A DNA stretch of 64,000 nt, taken from positions 1 through 64,000 of the forward strand of contig JAUNBR010000014.1 in assembly GCA_030527015.1 (NCBI GenBank), given 5' to 3'. Position 1 is the stretch's first letter, and each line of letters starts with the position of its first letter. This stretch comes from Planctomycetia bacterium. Lineage in GTDB: Bacteria; Planctomycetota; Planctomycetia; Pirellulales; Thermoguttaceae. The notes beneath the pieces are model-generated. The model saw only the letters and a program-made list of their open reading frames with translations. It was not told where the DNA came from and did not search any database. Both the position numbers and the translations under genes were made by a program. This document shows, one piece after another, positions 39,285-48,101 of this stretch.

Positions 39285-39654
39285 TTTAATTGCATTAAGT
39301 AAAAATAATACAGAAACGTAATGAAAATTCATGCGTATAACTTATTAGGGGGAAGGATAACGGAAAAAAGAAAATCACAGGGAATATGGATCATAAAAAT
39401 GAAATGTTTCAGCCGGTACAAAATGTTCAGGTATCTGACCGTGAAAGGGGCATGCCGCGAAAAATAATCGTCAGTAGAGATAAAAATTTAAAAAAATGGT
39501 TTTTTTGTTATTTTTTTAAAAACAGATGTTCCATTCCACGATATTTAATATTATAATGTGAGGGAAAAGTAGTTTTTGTTAGTTTTTTTATGAAAAAGTA
39601 TAACGGAAATTGAACGGTGAGCGTACTAAAATGAAAATCATGGGGGAAATCGAA

Positions 39655-40629
39655 ATGTATGCCTGGAAACGGAATCAGAGAGTAAGCGCGAATAGCCTGC
39701 GCTGCAGAAAAGGATTTACCCTGGTGGAAATGCTGGTGGTCATTACGATCATGGCGACGATCATGGCCGTACTTTTGCCGGCGGTAAATTCAGTCCGGGA
39801 AATCGCGAGACTTACGCAGTGTAAAAATAATTTGAAACAAATTTCGCAGGCGGCTCAAAATCATGTCGCGACGAATGACGAACGTTTTCCGTGTGGTGGA
39901 TACAGCCATTTTTATATCGGTGACCGAAAGCGCGGGAATAATGTGAAAGAGAATGATTTTGCAGAAAATTCTGCTGTGAATCAGCGTGGTGGCTGGATTT
40001 ATAATATATTACCGTATCTGGATCAGGAAAATTTACGGAATGCGGATTTAAAGACGCGTTCAGAGACTCCTTTAAGTATGTTTTATTGCCCCACACGACG
40101 AAGACCTCTGGTATATGATGGATATAATCGGGAAGTGAGAGGAGATTCTGAAAAAATTACGTTACGTTTTGCTTCTAAAAGTGATTATGCAGCAAATTCT
40201 GGACCGTATACACTGGTAGAAATTACAGATCGTAAGTCGGATAAGAATAGGAATGGAGTTATTTTCCGGTACAGTAACATTCGATTAAAAGAGATTTCAG
40301 ATGGAACGTCATATACCTGTTTAATGGGTGAGAAATATCTTGATGCAGATGTTTATTTGGCGAATAAAACAGGAGATGAAAGTGATGATGACTCTTATTT
40401 AGGCGGTCAAAATAAAGATACACTGAAATGTCTTGGTGATGGAAGATTAGTCATGGATCGTAGAGGACTGCAGAAAACGGAAACTTTCGGAGGCCCTCAT
40501 TCTCAGGCGATGAATATGATTTTTTGTGATGGTCGTTTGGCCGCAATTAATTTTAATATTAGTTCCGCGACACTTACGAATTTTTTAAATCGTAGAGACG
40601 GTAATGTGGTAACGGAGCTGAGTAAATAA
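39655..40629 (+). CDS. DUF1559 prepilin-like protein
   Basis: 324 residues from the ATG at 39655, chosen for its GGGGGA site; earlier in-frame starts at 39610 (TTG), 39631 and 39640 lack one. A type IV prepilin-like N terminus, [21 protein letters not shown], begins about 20 residues in and fits the rule K/R-G-F-T-L-x-E with cleavage before Phe. The body is the DUF1559 (SBP_bac_10) domain, ending in the H-X9-DG motif ([12 protein letters not shown]). Such proteins occur in dozens of paralogues in planctomycetes and are presumed exported pseudopilin-like surface proteins; their role is unknown. The second paralogue follows on the same strand. Confidence 0.93.
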   Translation: MYAWKRNQRVSANSLRCRKGFTLVEMLVVITIMATIMAVLLPAVNSVREIARLTQCKNNLKQISQAAQNHVATNDERFPCGGYSHFYIGDRKRGNNVKENDFAENSAVNQRGGWIYNILPYLDQENLRNADLKTRSETPLSMFYCPTRRRPLVYDGYNREVRGDSEKITLRFASKSDYAANSGPYTLVEITDRKSDKNRNGVIFRYSNIRLKEISDGTSYTCLMGEKYLDADVYLANKTGDESDDDSYLGGQNKDTLKCLGDGRLVMDRRGLQKTETFGGPHSQAMNMIFCDGRLAAINFNISSATLTNFLNRRDGNVVTELSK

Positions 40630-40718
40630 TAGATGAGTTGAACGGATGATATTTTTGCCACCATATGTATTTTGTTGGATATGATCGCGTTTTTACTGTA
40701 AAAATGGAAAATTTGATT

Positions 40719-40838
40719 TTTGAGGCGCTCTAAATTTTTGTTCTTTTAGGTTTTTGTATTACTGTCCACGGCAGGCAGGCTGAAAATGAATGTTTCCCGG
40801 GCCGTGGAAAACGGAAATTTAAAGTGGAATCGGTATAA
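40719..40838 (+). repeat. DPE, forward, with GC-rich insert
   Basis: Weak left arm (GCGCTCTAAATTTTTG). In the loop is an insert GTCCACGGCAGGCAGGCTG (40764-40782). The right arm is good: GGAAATTTAAAGTGGAATCGG. It reaches the leader of the next DUF1559 gene. Confidence 0.8.
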
Positions 40839-40896
40839 AATAAATTTTGGGGTAAGGATGAATTTTTCGCAGAGTCATCCGAGAAAGGAAGAAGAG

Positions 40897-41910
40897 ATGC
40901 TTTCCTGTTTAAGAAAATTTAACGTAAATATTCTGAATTTCGAATTTATTTTTACAGGATTCGGAAGCTCAAAAGTTTTGCCAAAAGTTTTTCTTGATGA
41001 TAAAAAACGGTCAGGTTTTACATTAATTGAGTTATTGGTCGTGATTACGATTATTAGTGTTTTAGTTTCGTTACTGATTCCTGGTGTACAGGCGGTGCGA
41101 GAGTCTGCCCGACGTACGAAATGTAAGAATAATTTAAAACAGTTCGGGGCGGGTGTCCAGCAGCATCTGGTGGTGAATAATGCGCGGTATCCCACGGGTG
41201 GGTATGAGGGGTACACGTATGTGGGAGACAGAAAAAGGGGAACGGCGAATGATCAGCGCGGCGGCTGGGCGTATAATATTTTGGATTTTATTGAGTTAAG
41301 TAATCTTCGTCAGGCCACGTTAAGAGTTCGTGCGGATACTCCGATTCCGATTTTTTATTGCCCCACGCGGAGAAAGCCTAATCTTTATCCTGCTTTAGCC
41401 CGGGATATTTATTCGGATGATGAAAAAGATAAGCTGGGCACACGTTCCGCAAAAATGGATTACGCCGGAAGTTATGGTGGCGCAAAACAGCTGGATGGAT
41501 CTTCCAGTGATCCGGGTTATCAGTCGGGGATTTTTTATGTAAAAAGTACTGTTTATGAAAAAGATGTAATTGATGGTGCGGCGGTTACCGCGCTTATTGG
41601 AGAAAAAAATGTGAATGCGGATGGATATATTATCGCAGGTTCTTATACACCGGACGCTGGAGATGATGATTTATATCTCAGCGCACGAAATCAAGATACG
41701 TATCGGTGCTGGTATGAGGGAAAAATATTCCAGGATCGGTCGGGTTATACGAAATCACACAGTTTTGGCTCCTCTCATGCTGGTTCGATGAATATGTCGT
41801 ACTGTGACGGTCATGTGTCGAATATGGATTATAATATTAATTCGAATGTTTTATACCGGCTCTTAAATCGTAAAGATGGGCTGCGTGTGTCGGAGACAGA
41901 TACGGAATAA
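40897..41910 (+). CDS. DUF1559 prepilin-like protein (second paralogue)
   Basis: 337 residues from the ATG at 40897, which has AAGGAAG 7 nt upstream. The frame stays open to 40786, but that first segment is just translated DPE sequence. The prepilin motif [18 protein letters not shown] starts about 50 residues in, so the leader peptide is unusually long. The DUF1559 body follows and ends in H-X9-DG ([12 protein letters not shown]). It shares GDRKRG, QRGGW and FYCPTRR blocks with the preceding gene, so the two arose by tandem duplication. The product is probably exported and exposed at the cell surface. Confidence 0.92.
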   Translation: MLSCLRKFNVNILNFEFIFTGFGSSKVLPKVFLDDKKRSGFTLIELLVVITIISVLVSLLIPGVQAVRESARRTKCKNNLKQFGAGVQQHLVVNNARYPTGGYEGYTYVGDRKRGTANDQRGGWAYNILDFIELSNLRQATLRVRADTPIPIFYCPTRRKPNLYPALARDIYSDDEKDKLGTRSAKMDYAGSYGGAKQLDGSSSDPGYQSGIFYVKSTVYEKDVIDGAAVTALIGEKNVNADGYIIAGSYTPDAGDDDLYLSARNQDTYRCWYEGKIFQDRSGYTKSHSFGSSHAGSMNMSYCDGHVSNMDYNINSNVLYRLLNRKDGLRVSETDTE

Positions 41911-42116
41911 AGAATCTGGCATAAGAAAACGCCACGACATTTTTGATTTTAGGATGTTTCTTATTTTTCTTTTATGCAGAGTGAAAATGTTTTGAAAGTC
42001 ATATCGAGGTACGATAAGAATACCGGAATTTTTTAAATTTTTTCGCGTGGTGCTGAAGACAGATGTTCATGCATCATGAAGTGCTGGGAAGAGTAAAATT
42101 TTTAGTGCGTTTTGGG

Positions 42117-42223
42117 TATATCCTGTTTCTATTTTAAATTTCCGTTTTGTGCGGCTATTAAAGCAGGCGTTTTCAGCGAAGTAAAATGCCGGGGAAGCGA
42201 AAATTTATAGTGTATCGGATATA
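42117..42223 (-). repeat. DPE, reverse, full length plus an extra right arm
   Basis: TATTTTAAATTTCCGTTTTG, CAGGCGTTTTCAGCGAAG, GTGTATCGGATATA. A second right arm (GGAAATTTATAATGCATCGG then GTATA) is added at 42227-42265. Confidence 0.92.
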
Positions 42224-42305
42224 AAAATGTCGGTGAAGCGGAAATTTATAATGCATCGGGTATAAAAAAGCACGGATAAAAATGAAGAAAAGATTTTTTT
42301 GAGAG

Positions 42306-42332
42306 AAGCTCTGGTATTCAGAGCTTTTTTTA
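42306..42332 (+). terminator. Terminator downstream of the DUF1559 pair
   Basis: AAGCTCTG and CAGAGCTT form a perfect 8-bp stem with a 5-nt loop, followed by a T-run. The DPE just before it would be in the 3' UTR. Confidence 0.9.
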
Positions 42333-42433
42333 TACCGGGGAGGTTTTCCTGTTTTTTTCTGCGGGCATGATGAACTGCAGGATGCTTACTGACTGAATCA
42401 CAAAAATGGAAATTTAAAGGAGAATCTGGTATA
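42331..42433 (+). repeat. DPE, forward, diverged left side
   Basis: The left half is weak (TATACCGGGGAGG). The right half is clear: GGAAATTTAAAGGAGAATC then TGGTATA. It abuts the lipoprotein promoter. Confidence 0.6.
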
Positions 42434-42471
42434 AAGTGAAATCTGGTATGTGCTGTGAAGAAAAACTGATC

Positions 42472-42502
42472 TTGACATTTTGAGTGAATCTCTTTATATG
42501 AT
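42472..42502 (+). promoter_or_regulatory. Promoter for the lipoprotein gene, apparently leaderless
   Basis: A perfect TTGACA (42472-42477) and TATGAT (42497-42502) with a 19-bp spacer. The -10 box ends 5 nt before the ATG, so transcription would start at or next to the start codon. No Shine-Dalgarno sequence is present. Confidence 0.6.
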
Positions 42503-42507
42503 AAAGT

Positions 42508-43692
42508 ATGAAATACTTTCTAAAAATATACAAAAAAATTAAAATTTTCCTGTGTTTATGCCTTTTAAGTGGTATACTTTTCTCGGTGGCGGGCTGTCCG
42601 AGTCAGAAGGAAGAGCGTTCTGGAGAGGAAATTTCGCGAGAGAAAAAGGCGGAAATTCAGATGGAAAAATCTCCGATTACGGATCAGGAGGCGATTTTAT
42701 TTGGGCAAGAATTGGAACGGACGTTAACTGCTGGTGACGGTATGATGTATGTGCGTTCCATGGACTGGAGTGCCATTACGGACGCGGTATTACGGGATTT
42801 ACCGGAGAATCGTGAAGAGGGAACGTATCGGCGAAAAGACGTGCTGGAGTCACTTTCTCAGTCAGGGGGAATCGCGCGGCGGATCACGGAAAAGGTGAAG
42901 CGGGGCGGCGCGTACCATTTTTTGCGTGTGAAAAATGTGCCGGGTGCGGAAAAAGAAAAGAAGATTCTGGCGTTCCGATTTATTGATCCAGATGGTGGTG
43001 TGGATTATCATGATCTTTATATTCACCGGGGCATGACCGGCTCTCTGATGATATATGATATATATCTTTATTTTTATGGAGAAAAGTTCTCTGAAAATAT
43101 TCGCCAGACGCTGGTGCCGGAATTATATGTGGGAGGAACGTCTGGTTTTGGAGATATGATCGTGGAAATGTCGGAGGTGGTTCAGATACTTTTCCGTGAG
43201 CATATGAAAACGATCGAAATGCTTTTTACGGCATATGAAGAGGGCGACTATCAAAAAACACTGGATATTTTTGACGCGCTTCCAGAAGAATTGAAGCGGA
43301 ATAAATCATTATTAATTATACGATTAAATGCTGCTCTGCGGCATATGGATCCGCAGGAATACCTTTTTGTTTTGGCGGATATTCGAGAGAAAATTCCGGA
43401 TGACCCGTGTGTGGATTTTTTGTCTCTGGATTATTTTTTTCAGAAGGAGATGTATGAGGAAGCACTGCGGAGTTTAGATCGGATCGAGCATGTAATCGGG
43501 CCAGATGCGTATCTGAATTTCTTTCGCTGTGTGGCGAATGAGTTTATGGGACGTCCGCAAGAGGTGAATCGGCTGTACCAGCAGGCCATGCAGCAGGATC
43601 CGCGGTTAAAAAATGATCGAGATTTTAGGCGTTATGCCCCATCTCGGGGAACGCAGCAGACTGGACCTGCGGAGGATCCGTCTTCTTTTTAG
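42508..43692 (+). CDS. Lipoprotein with helical-repeat C terminus, function unknown
   Basis: 394 residues. A lipoprotein signal peptide with lipobox-like VAG-Cys (Cys near residue 30) suggests anchoring in a membrane. A middle region (about residues 55-225) has no family I recognise. The C-terminal third (about 235-375) is made of alternating helices of the type A-L-R-x-x-D-R-I, like tetratricopeptide repeats. The translation start is supported by the signal peptide rather than by a ribosome-binding site; see the promoter entry. Nothing nearby indicates a pathway. Confidence 0.88.
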   Translation: MKYFLKIYKKIKIFLCLCLLSGILFSVAGCPSQKEERSGEEISREKKAEIQMEKSPITDQEAILFGQELERTLTAGDGMMYVRSMDWSAITDAVLRDLPENREEGTYRRKDVLESLSQSGGIARRITEKVKRGGAYHFLRVKNVPGAEKEKKILAFRFIDPDGGVDYHDLYIHRGMTGSLMIYDIYLYFYGEKFSENIRQTLVPELYVGGTSGFGDMIVEMSEVVQILFREHMKTIEMLFTAYEEGDYQKTLDIFDALPEELKRNKSLLIIRLNAALRHMDPQEYLFVLADIREKIPDDPCVDFLSLDYFFQKEMYEEALRSLDRIEHVIGPDAYLNFFRCVANEFMGRPQEVNRLYQQAMQQDPRLKNDRDFRRYAPSRGTQQTGPAEDPSSF

Positions 43693-43751
43693 AAAAAAGT
43701 TTTGATGTGGAACCAGTATATTCATCCGTGGAACGGTGAGCCAGAGGATTT

Positions 43752-43855
43752 TATACCCGATACACTATAAATTTTCGCTTTCACGGCATTTTGCTTCGCA
43801 GAAAATACCTGCTTTCAGAACCGCAAAAAACTGAAATTTAAAATGGAACCAGTAT
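43752..43855 (+). repeat. DPE, forward, full length
   Basis: TATACCCGATACACTATAAA, CACGGCATTTTGCTTCGC, right arm AAATTTAAAATGGAACCAG then TAT. An isolated right-arm remnant (TGTGGAACCAGTATA) lies at about 43706. Confidence 0.95.
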
Positions 43856-43892
43856 GGAGCATCTGTCATGGAAAGAATAAGGAGAGAAAATA

Positions 43893-44456
43893 ATGGGTGA
43901 AATACACTGTCCGCTTCCTGTTTTGCCGATTTCTGCTGTTTTTACGCGTCATGAAGAGGCGCTGCTGTGGGCGAAAACGAGAATGGAACGTGAGTGGGGA
44001 AAAATTATTTTGCAGAGTGAGGGAGTTTCATTTTCTCAGACACGTTATTATGAAGCGAGCATGGGTGCTGGTTTAATGAAATATCTGTTCGCGCTGGAAC
44101 CGGTGATGGATCCGGCCAGGCTGGTGGAAATGAAGCATCAGTCGAATCTTTGGGAAGAAGAATTCGCGGAGTTTTGTCGGCAGCAAAAATCGGGAGAAAT
44201 CCCAGAGGAACGGCCATTAAATATGGACCCGGGTTATGTGGACCTGGGAAAACTGGTGCTGGCTTCTACGAAAGATTATGCGCACCGGATTTATCTTGAT
44301 CGTGGGATTTATGCAGAAATAACGCTTTTTTATCGTCATAAAAAATGGGAGTCTCACCCGTGGACATTTCCGGATTATGGAAGCGGTATTTATGATGATT
44401 TTTTGAATCGCTGCCGTGAAATTCTTTTTTCTTGTCGTGGCCGCGGAAAAGAGTAA
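43893..44456 (+). CDS. DUF4416 family protein
   Basis: 187 residues, soluble. The segment RPLNMDPGYVDLGKLVLAST (about residues 108-127) and the following KDYAHRIYLDRGIYAEITL are the hallmark of DUF4416, a family found in planctomycetes, Thermotogae and others with no assigned function that I know of. The final part, with HPWTFPDYGS, also fits. AAGGAGAG lies upstream of the ATG. It stands alone between DPE-filled spacers. Confidence 0.9.
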   Translation: MGEIHCPLPVLPISAVFTRHEEALLWAKTRMEREWGKIILQSEGVSFSQTRYYEASMGAGLMKYLFALEPVMDPARLVEMKHQSNLWEEEFAEFCRQQKSGEIPEERPLNMDPGYVDLGKLVLASTKDYAHRIYLDRGIYAEITLFYRHKKWESHPWTFPDYGSGIYDDFLNRCREILFSCRGRGKE

Positions 44457-44522
44457 ATGGAATTTCAGGGAATGCATCTCGGCGGTATGTATTTTGAGGA
44501 AAAATGTATCCATGTGAAATTC

Positions 44523-44643
44523 TTATGCCTGAGGTACGATAAGTCTCCACTTCCCCGTCCGCTGGCCGGCAGGTATTTTTGCTTAGCGGAAAATACCAGA
44601 TTCCAGAAACACATAAAATGGACATTTAAAGGAAAATCAGATA
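44523..44643 (+). repeat. DPE, forward, with GC-rich insert
   Basis: GCCTGAGGTACGATAAG at the left, an insert GTCCGCTGGCCGGCAGG (44557-44573) before TATTTTTGC/GAAAATACC, and right arm GACATTTAAAGGAAAATCAG then ATAT. Confidence 0.82.
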
Positions 44644-44745
44644 TGTCCGAGGCACCTATAAAATTTCATTTTCATGGTATTTTGTGGCGTATAAATGCCT
44701 CAGCTTTTATGTGGTGTAAAACTGAAATTTAAATGAAAGCGGATG
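44643..44745 (+). repeat. DPE, forward, tandem with the previous copy
   Basis: TATGTCCGAGGCACCTATAA, TGGTATTTTGTGG, ATGCCTCAGC, and right arm GAAATTTAAATGAAAGCGG. It shares its first bases with the end of the copy before it. Confidence 0.75.
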
Positions 44746-44750
44746 TTTTA

Positions 44751-44855
44751 TATACTGGTTCCGCTTTAAATTTCAGTTTTGTGCGGTTCTGAAAGCAGGC
44801 ATTTTCAGCGAAGCTAAATGCCGGTGAAGCGGAATTTTATAGTGTATCGGAATAA
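44751..44855 (-). repeat. DPE, reverse, full length
   Basis: TATACTGGTTCCGCTTTAAA, GCAGGCATTTTCAGCGAAGC, AGTGTATCGG. It is tail-to-tail with the forward copy ending six bases earlier. Confidence 0.94.
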
Positions 44856-44860
44856 AAGGA

Positions 44861-44899
44861 CACCCTTTCCTGACAGGGAAACCGTGCCATGAAAGGGTG
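44861..44899 (-). terminator. Probable terminator of the DUF11 gene
   Basis: CACCCTTTC pairs with GAAAGGGTG over 9 bp. Read on the minus strand it is followed by TCCTTTTATT, a moderate T-tract. It lies about 30 nt past the stop codon. Confidence 0.5.
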
Positions 44900-44930
44900 A
44901 ACTGTGAGTGGGGGTTATCTCGGAGAAAAT

Positions 44931-47447
44931 TTACTCGGAATAAACGCGCGTACTTTCTTCTTTCACGATCGGCGTGGCGAATTCTTTACTGGAAAGTCCG
45001 ACGGAAATTCTCTGATCTCCGCTGGAAATGCCACGAACTTTCAGCTGGTACAGAACTTCAGATTTTGGTGCCAGACGAGGTAAGGGTGCGAAAAGGAGCG
45101 TCTTTCCCTGTGTGGTATGAGCGGTGGGTGCTTTACATGCCAGAACCTGCATACCATCTGGGATCTGTACTCTTACAGAAACATTTTCAGCCTGTCTGGA
45201 ACCCTGATTCATTACGCTGATTTCGTAGGTGGTTTCTTCGCCCACCTGCACGGGGTCATTCGTGTCGGAAACCTGAAACATCAGAGCGGCGATTCCCTCC
45301 ACGGAAACACTTTTCTCACCATGATGTGCGGGACATATGTCGGCCACCGCTTCATACTTCATTACCAGCTGGCCGATTTCTGTCAGAGTAACGTTCATTT
45401 CCGCAGTCGCGCTGTCTCCGGAAGGAAGTTCCTGAAGCCGCCAGCAGACGGTATGGTTTTCTGGCAGATAACCGCCACCATTATTCGCGCTAACAAAATT
45501 CATGCCATGAGGCAGGGTAACTTTCATTTCGATATTTTTAGCGGGTGCCGTGCCGGGATTCGAGAGGACGAGTTTATATGTTCCATCTTTTTCCAGAAAA
45601 CGTTTCGCGGGTCCTTCCATCTGAACCTGTAAAGCGGGTGCGATTACTTCCAGAGGAAAGTCGCTTTCTTTACGGAGATTCGCGTCCGCGGTGGCGACGA
45701 TTTTATTTGTTAGCTGCCCTGGACGTACTGCCCGTAAGGGTAAGGAAATTTGCCGGCTTTCTCCAGGATTTAAATCGCCGACCTGATATAAAATTTCTGC
45801 ACCGCCCTCAAACTGTAATTCTGGTGGTACTTTTTCTGAAAGCACGATATTTCGAGTAATACCGGAACCGGGATTCGAAACGGTAATGAGGAATTCGGTG
45901 ACACTTCCCAGCAGTAATCGGGAGGAACCTGCCGTCTGGATGTCCAGCATGGGCCGAGTTACCACCGTTTTTGCGGAAGCTTCGGCGCGAAAAGTTACGC
46001 TGGCCACACTTCCGACGATTCCTTCCGTTTCCGGCATAAGTTCCGCTTTTACCACCGCCATGGTGCCTGGCGGCATGTTTCCGACATTCCATACGAGATT
46101 TCCATCTTCATCCTGAGCGGCACGTGGTGATGTGCTGATAAGTTTTGTACCTCGGGGAATGACATCATGAATCTGAACCCCGGCGGCTTCTTTTGTGCCT
46201 TCATTCCGTACAGTGATGCTCCAGATGGAAGGATTTCCGACCTGAATTTCCGCAGGTGCGGTTTTTTCCACCGTTAAACGTGGTGCCTGAATGCCTTCCA
46301 GATTTTTGTCGCCGGGTATTCCTGTTCCCTGAAGTGAGGTTTCGGGTGAGGTGTTTCTTTCTTCGCTGACAGGAAGCGCGGAAAGAGGCTGGGCGGTGGG
46401 AGGTAATTCTCGGGGAGCTTCCGATAAATGAATCGGAGGAGGTAATGTGTCTGGGATTTCCGCACGACTCGGCATTTTCCGTGTGGCCGTCCTGGGAAGC
46501 TGTTCAGCTGACGGGGTTTCTGGCGCATGTGTCTGTGGAGAATCTGAAATGGGCGCCTGTGTACCGGGTGAGTCTGTTTCAGAATTACTGAACATGGAAA
46601 ATGGATCTTCTGTGCTTACAGGTATGGTGTTATTCGCAGGCCGCGCGTTTTCCGTTTCTTCTTCTGACGGTGCCGGTACGCTTTCCGTTTTTGGATGCGG
46701 AAGTATGAGGGTTTCCGGGATTTCGTAATGAGTTTCGGCGGTGGGTGCAGAATCAGAATTCAGCAGAGGAAGTTCCTTTTCGGAGGGATTTCCGGGCAGG
46801 ATCATGTCTGGTGCCGGAATTTCATGAGTCGCGGGGAGAGTTTCTGGTTTCGTGGCGGGAAGTTCCTCAGGAATGTTTAGCGGAGGCAGCTGGTCAGGAA
46901 TCGTCGCGGGAATTTCTGTGGTATTTTTTTCGTCCGAGGATGTTTTGTTATCCGCGTTTTGGTTCATGGTGGCCGCGGGGAATGATTCCAGCGCGGATGC
47001 GGGCATTACGGCATACCGAGAACGAGTTTTTTCGGTGGAAGGTAATGGTCCGTCAGCTAAAGTTTCTGGGGTGTCGGGCAGCAGACCGGGAAGTGTGGAG
47101 GGGAGTGTGGGTAACTCGGAAGCCACTTCAGACGGATGAGAATTCATTTTTGAATCTGTTTTTGAAGTATCTCCCTCTGGCACGGTCTCTGAAAGAACGG
47201 GCAGAGAAATTTCCATTTTATTGGCCAGTTCTTCGTGGGAAGGTGCCGTCAGTTTCTGTGTCTGAGTGCGTGTTCTGGCCAGGGTGTTTTCCATGGAATC
47301 CGTCAGTGGAATTCCCATACGCAGAGCCACTTTACTTATGGCGGTATTACTGCGGGGCGCACCGTGTGCACTGGGCACGAAAGCGGTAAAAAATAATGCC
47401 AGAGATATAATGGCCAGTTTCGCCACGTTCTGTTTAACTGTCCTCAT
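44931..47447 (-). CDS. Secreted DUF11-repeat protein with proline-rich linker
   Basis: 838 residues. A signal peptide (about 1-29, ending SAHGA) implies export. Residues 60-385 are low-complexity, rich in Pro, Thr, Glu and Ser with recurring L-P and E-T-P steps. From about residue 390 to the end are four DUF11-type beta-sandwich repeats, each with a strand such as WSITVRNEGTKEAAGVQI, YKLVLSNPGTAPAKNIEM or YEISVMNQGSRQAENVSV. This resembles cell-surface repeat proteins. Chlamydial OmcB also uses such repeats, but these lack its cysteine richness. AGGTGGG precedes the ATG. It is likely a structural or adhesive envelope protein. Confidence 0.88.
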   Translation of the reverse strand: MRTVKQNVAKLAIISLALFFTAFVPSAHGAPRSNTAISKVALRMGIPLTDSMENTLARTRTQTQKLTAPSHEELANKMEISLPVLSETVPEGDTSKTDSKMNSHPSEVASELPTLPSTLPGLLPDTPETLADGPLPSTEKTRSRYAVMPASALESFPAATMNQNADNKTSSDEKNTTEIPATIPDQLPPLNIPEELPATKPETLPATHEIPAPDMILPGNPSEKELPLLNSDSAPTAETHYEIPETLILPHPKTESVPAPSEEETENARPANNTIPVSTEDPFSMFSNSETDSPGTQAPISDSPQTHAPETPSAEQLPRTATRKMPSRAEIPDTLPPPIHLSEAPRELPPTAQPLSALPVSEERNTSPETSLQGTGIPGDKNLEGIQAPRLTVEKTAPAEIQVGNPSIWSITVRNEGTKEAAGVQIHDVIPRGTKLISTSPRAAQDEDGNLVWNVGNMPPGTMAVVKAELMPETEGIVGSVASVTFRAEASAKTVVTRPMLDIQTAGSSRLLLGSVTEFLITVSNPGSGITRNIVLSEKVPPELQFEGGAEILYQVGDLNPGESRQISLPLRAVRPGQLTNKIVATADANLRKESDFPLEVIAPALQVQMEGPAKRFLEKDGTYKLVLSNPGTAPAKNIEMKVTLPHGMNFVSANNGGGYLPENHTVCWRLQELPSGDSATAEMNVTLTEIGQLVMKYEAVADICPAHHGEKSVSVEGIAALMFQVSDTNDPVQVGEETTYEISVMNQGSRQAENVSVRVQIPDGMQVLACKAPTAHTTQGKTLLFAPLPRLAPKSEVLYQLKVRGISSGDQRISVGLSSKEFATPIVKEESTRVYSE

Positions 47448-47517
47448 GACCCACCTGTTTTATTAATGGAAAAAGATAATCTTTTTATTTGTGCTGGTTT
47501 CATACACCAGATTACTT

Positions 47518-47627
47518 TATACACCCGATACACTATAAAATTCTGCTTCACCGGCATTTTTGCGTCACTGGAAATGCTCTGCTTTCAGAGCCGCATGAAA
47601 CGGAAATTTAAAGTGGGGCCAGTATAT
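47518..47627 (+). repeat. DPE, forward, full length
   Basis: ACACCCGATACACTATAAAA, CCGGCATTTTTGCGTCACTGG, and right arm GGAAATTTAAAGTGGGGCC then AGTATATA. The next copy begins within its end. Confidence 0.94.
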
Positions 47628-47731
47628 ACCGGTTACACTCTGTAAATTTATGTTTTTCTGGTGTTTCACGAGACAGGAATCTCTGTTTTCGTGGCCTTAA
47701 AAAACGAAAATTTCATCGGTAACGGATATGG
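47625..47731 (+). repeat. DPE, forward, diverged, tandem
   Basis: TATACCGGTTACACTCTGTA, inner CTGGTGTTTCACGAGACAGG, then AAAACGAAAATTTCATCGG and GGATATG. Confidence 0.65.
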
Positions 47732-47932
47732 AGCCTCTGAAGTATGAAATTATCATACATTTTCGTATTTTATATACCATATATGTTATTTTTAGAAAAG
47801 AGCAATTTTTGTGACCGGACGTGAAAATTTATCACTGGATAAAAAAAAGGCTTTTTTTTCTGAATGGATGCTTGAAATCTTTTTTTTTATCCGTTAAAAT
47901 GAAGAAAATTTTATTAGAATGGAGAGGTATTT

Positions 47933-48055
47933 TATATCCGATGCACTTTAAATTTTCGCTTCCCCTGTGTTTTCGTTCCCTGCCAGAAGCAGGCTGAGCT
48001 GAAAAATGCTGCTTTCATGGCCGCACAAAACGGAAATTTAAAGTAAAGCCAGTAA
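47933..48055 (+). repeat. DPE, forward, with GC-rich insert
   Basis: TATATCCGATGCACTTTAAA. The loop contains an extra CCTGCCAGAAGCAGGCTG (47979-47996), itself an inverted repeat (CCTGC/GCAGG). The right arm is GGAAATTTAAAGTAAAGCC then AGTAATC. Confidence 0.87.
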
Positions 48056-48101
48056 TCAGTTTTCGGGATTTTTTTTGTATTACTTTTTGGGAGATATATG
48101 G

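Larger units (their letters stand above)
38603..39654. other. AT-rich divergent spacer
   Basis: About 1 kb between divergent genes. It contains an arm-swapped DPE (38738-38826), a forward DPE (39181-39284) and a perfect small palindrome, CTGTTTTCAGAAAACAG, near 39109. The rest is very AT-rich with no gene. Promoters for both flanking genes should be here but no clean -35/-10 pair was found. Confidence 0.6.
41911..42507. other. DUF1559-lipoprotein spacer
   Basis: 597 bp. In order: AT-rich sequence, a reverse DPE with an extra arm, a terminator, a diverged forward DPE and the lipoprotein promoter. No gene seen. Confidence 0.65.
44457..44930. other. DUF4416 / DUF11 convergent spacer
   Basis: 474 bp: two forward DPEs in tandem, one reverse DPE and a hairpin terminator. 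No gene seen. Confidence 0.7.
47448..48101. other. DUF11 / symporter divergent spacer
   Basis: About 650 bp with three forward DPEs (47518, 47625, 47933). An A/T inverted repeat (GGATAAAAAAAAGG near 47837 and CTTTTTTTTTATCC near 47879) could be an intrinsic hairpin. No gene seen. Confidence 0.6.

Noticed and set aside
40786-40896. Upstream start for the second DUF1559 protein
   Set aside because: The extra codons are translated DPE sequence; the ATG at 40897 has a much better ribosome-binding site.
46745-47389. 214-codon + strand frame antisense to the DUF11 gene
   Set aside because: Lies opposite the low-complexity linker, where antisense frames stay open by composition; no signal peptide, ribosome-binding site or motif.
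47837-47892. A/T inverted repeat as a terminator
   Set aside because: It lies between divergent genes where no transcript is expected to end, and A/T-only stems of this kind are frequent by chance in AT-rich DNA.
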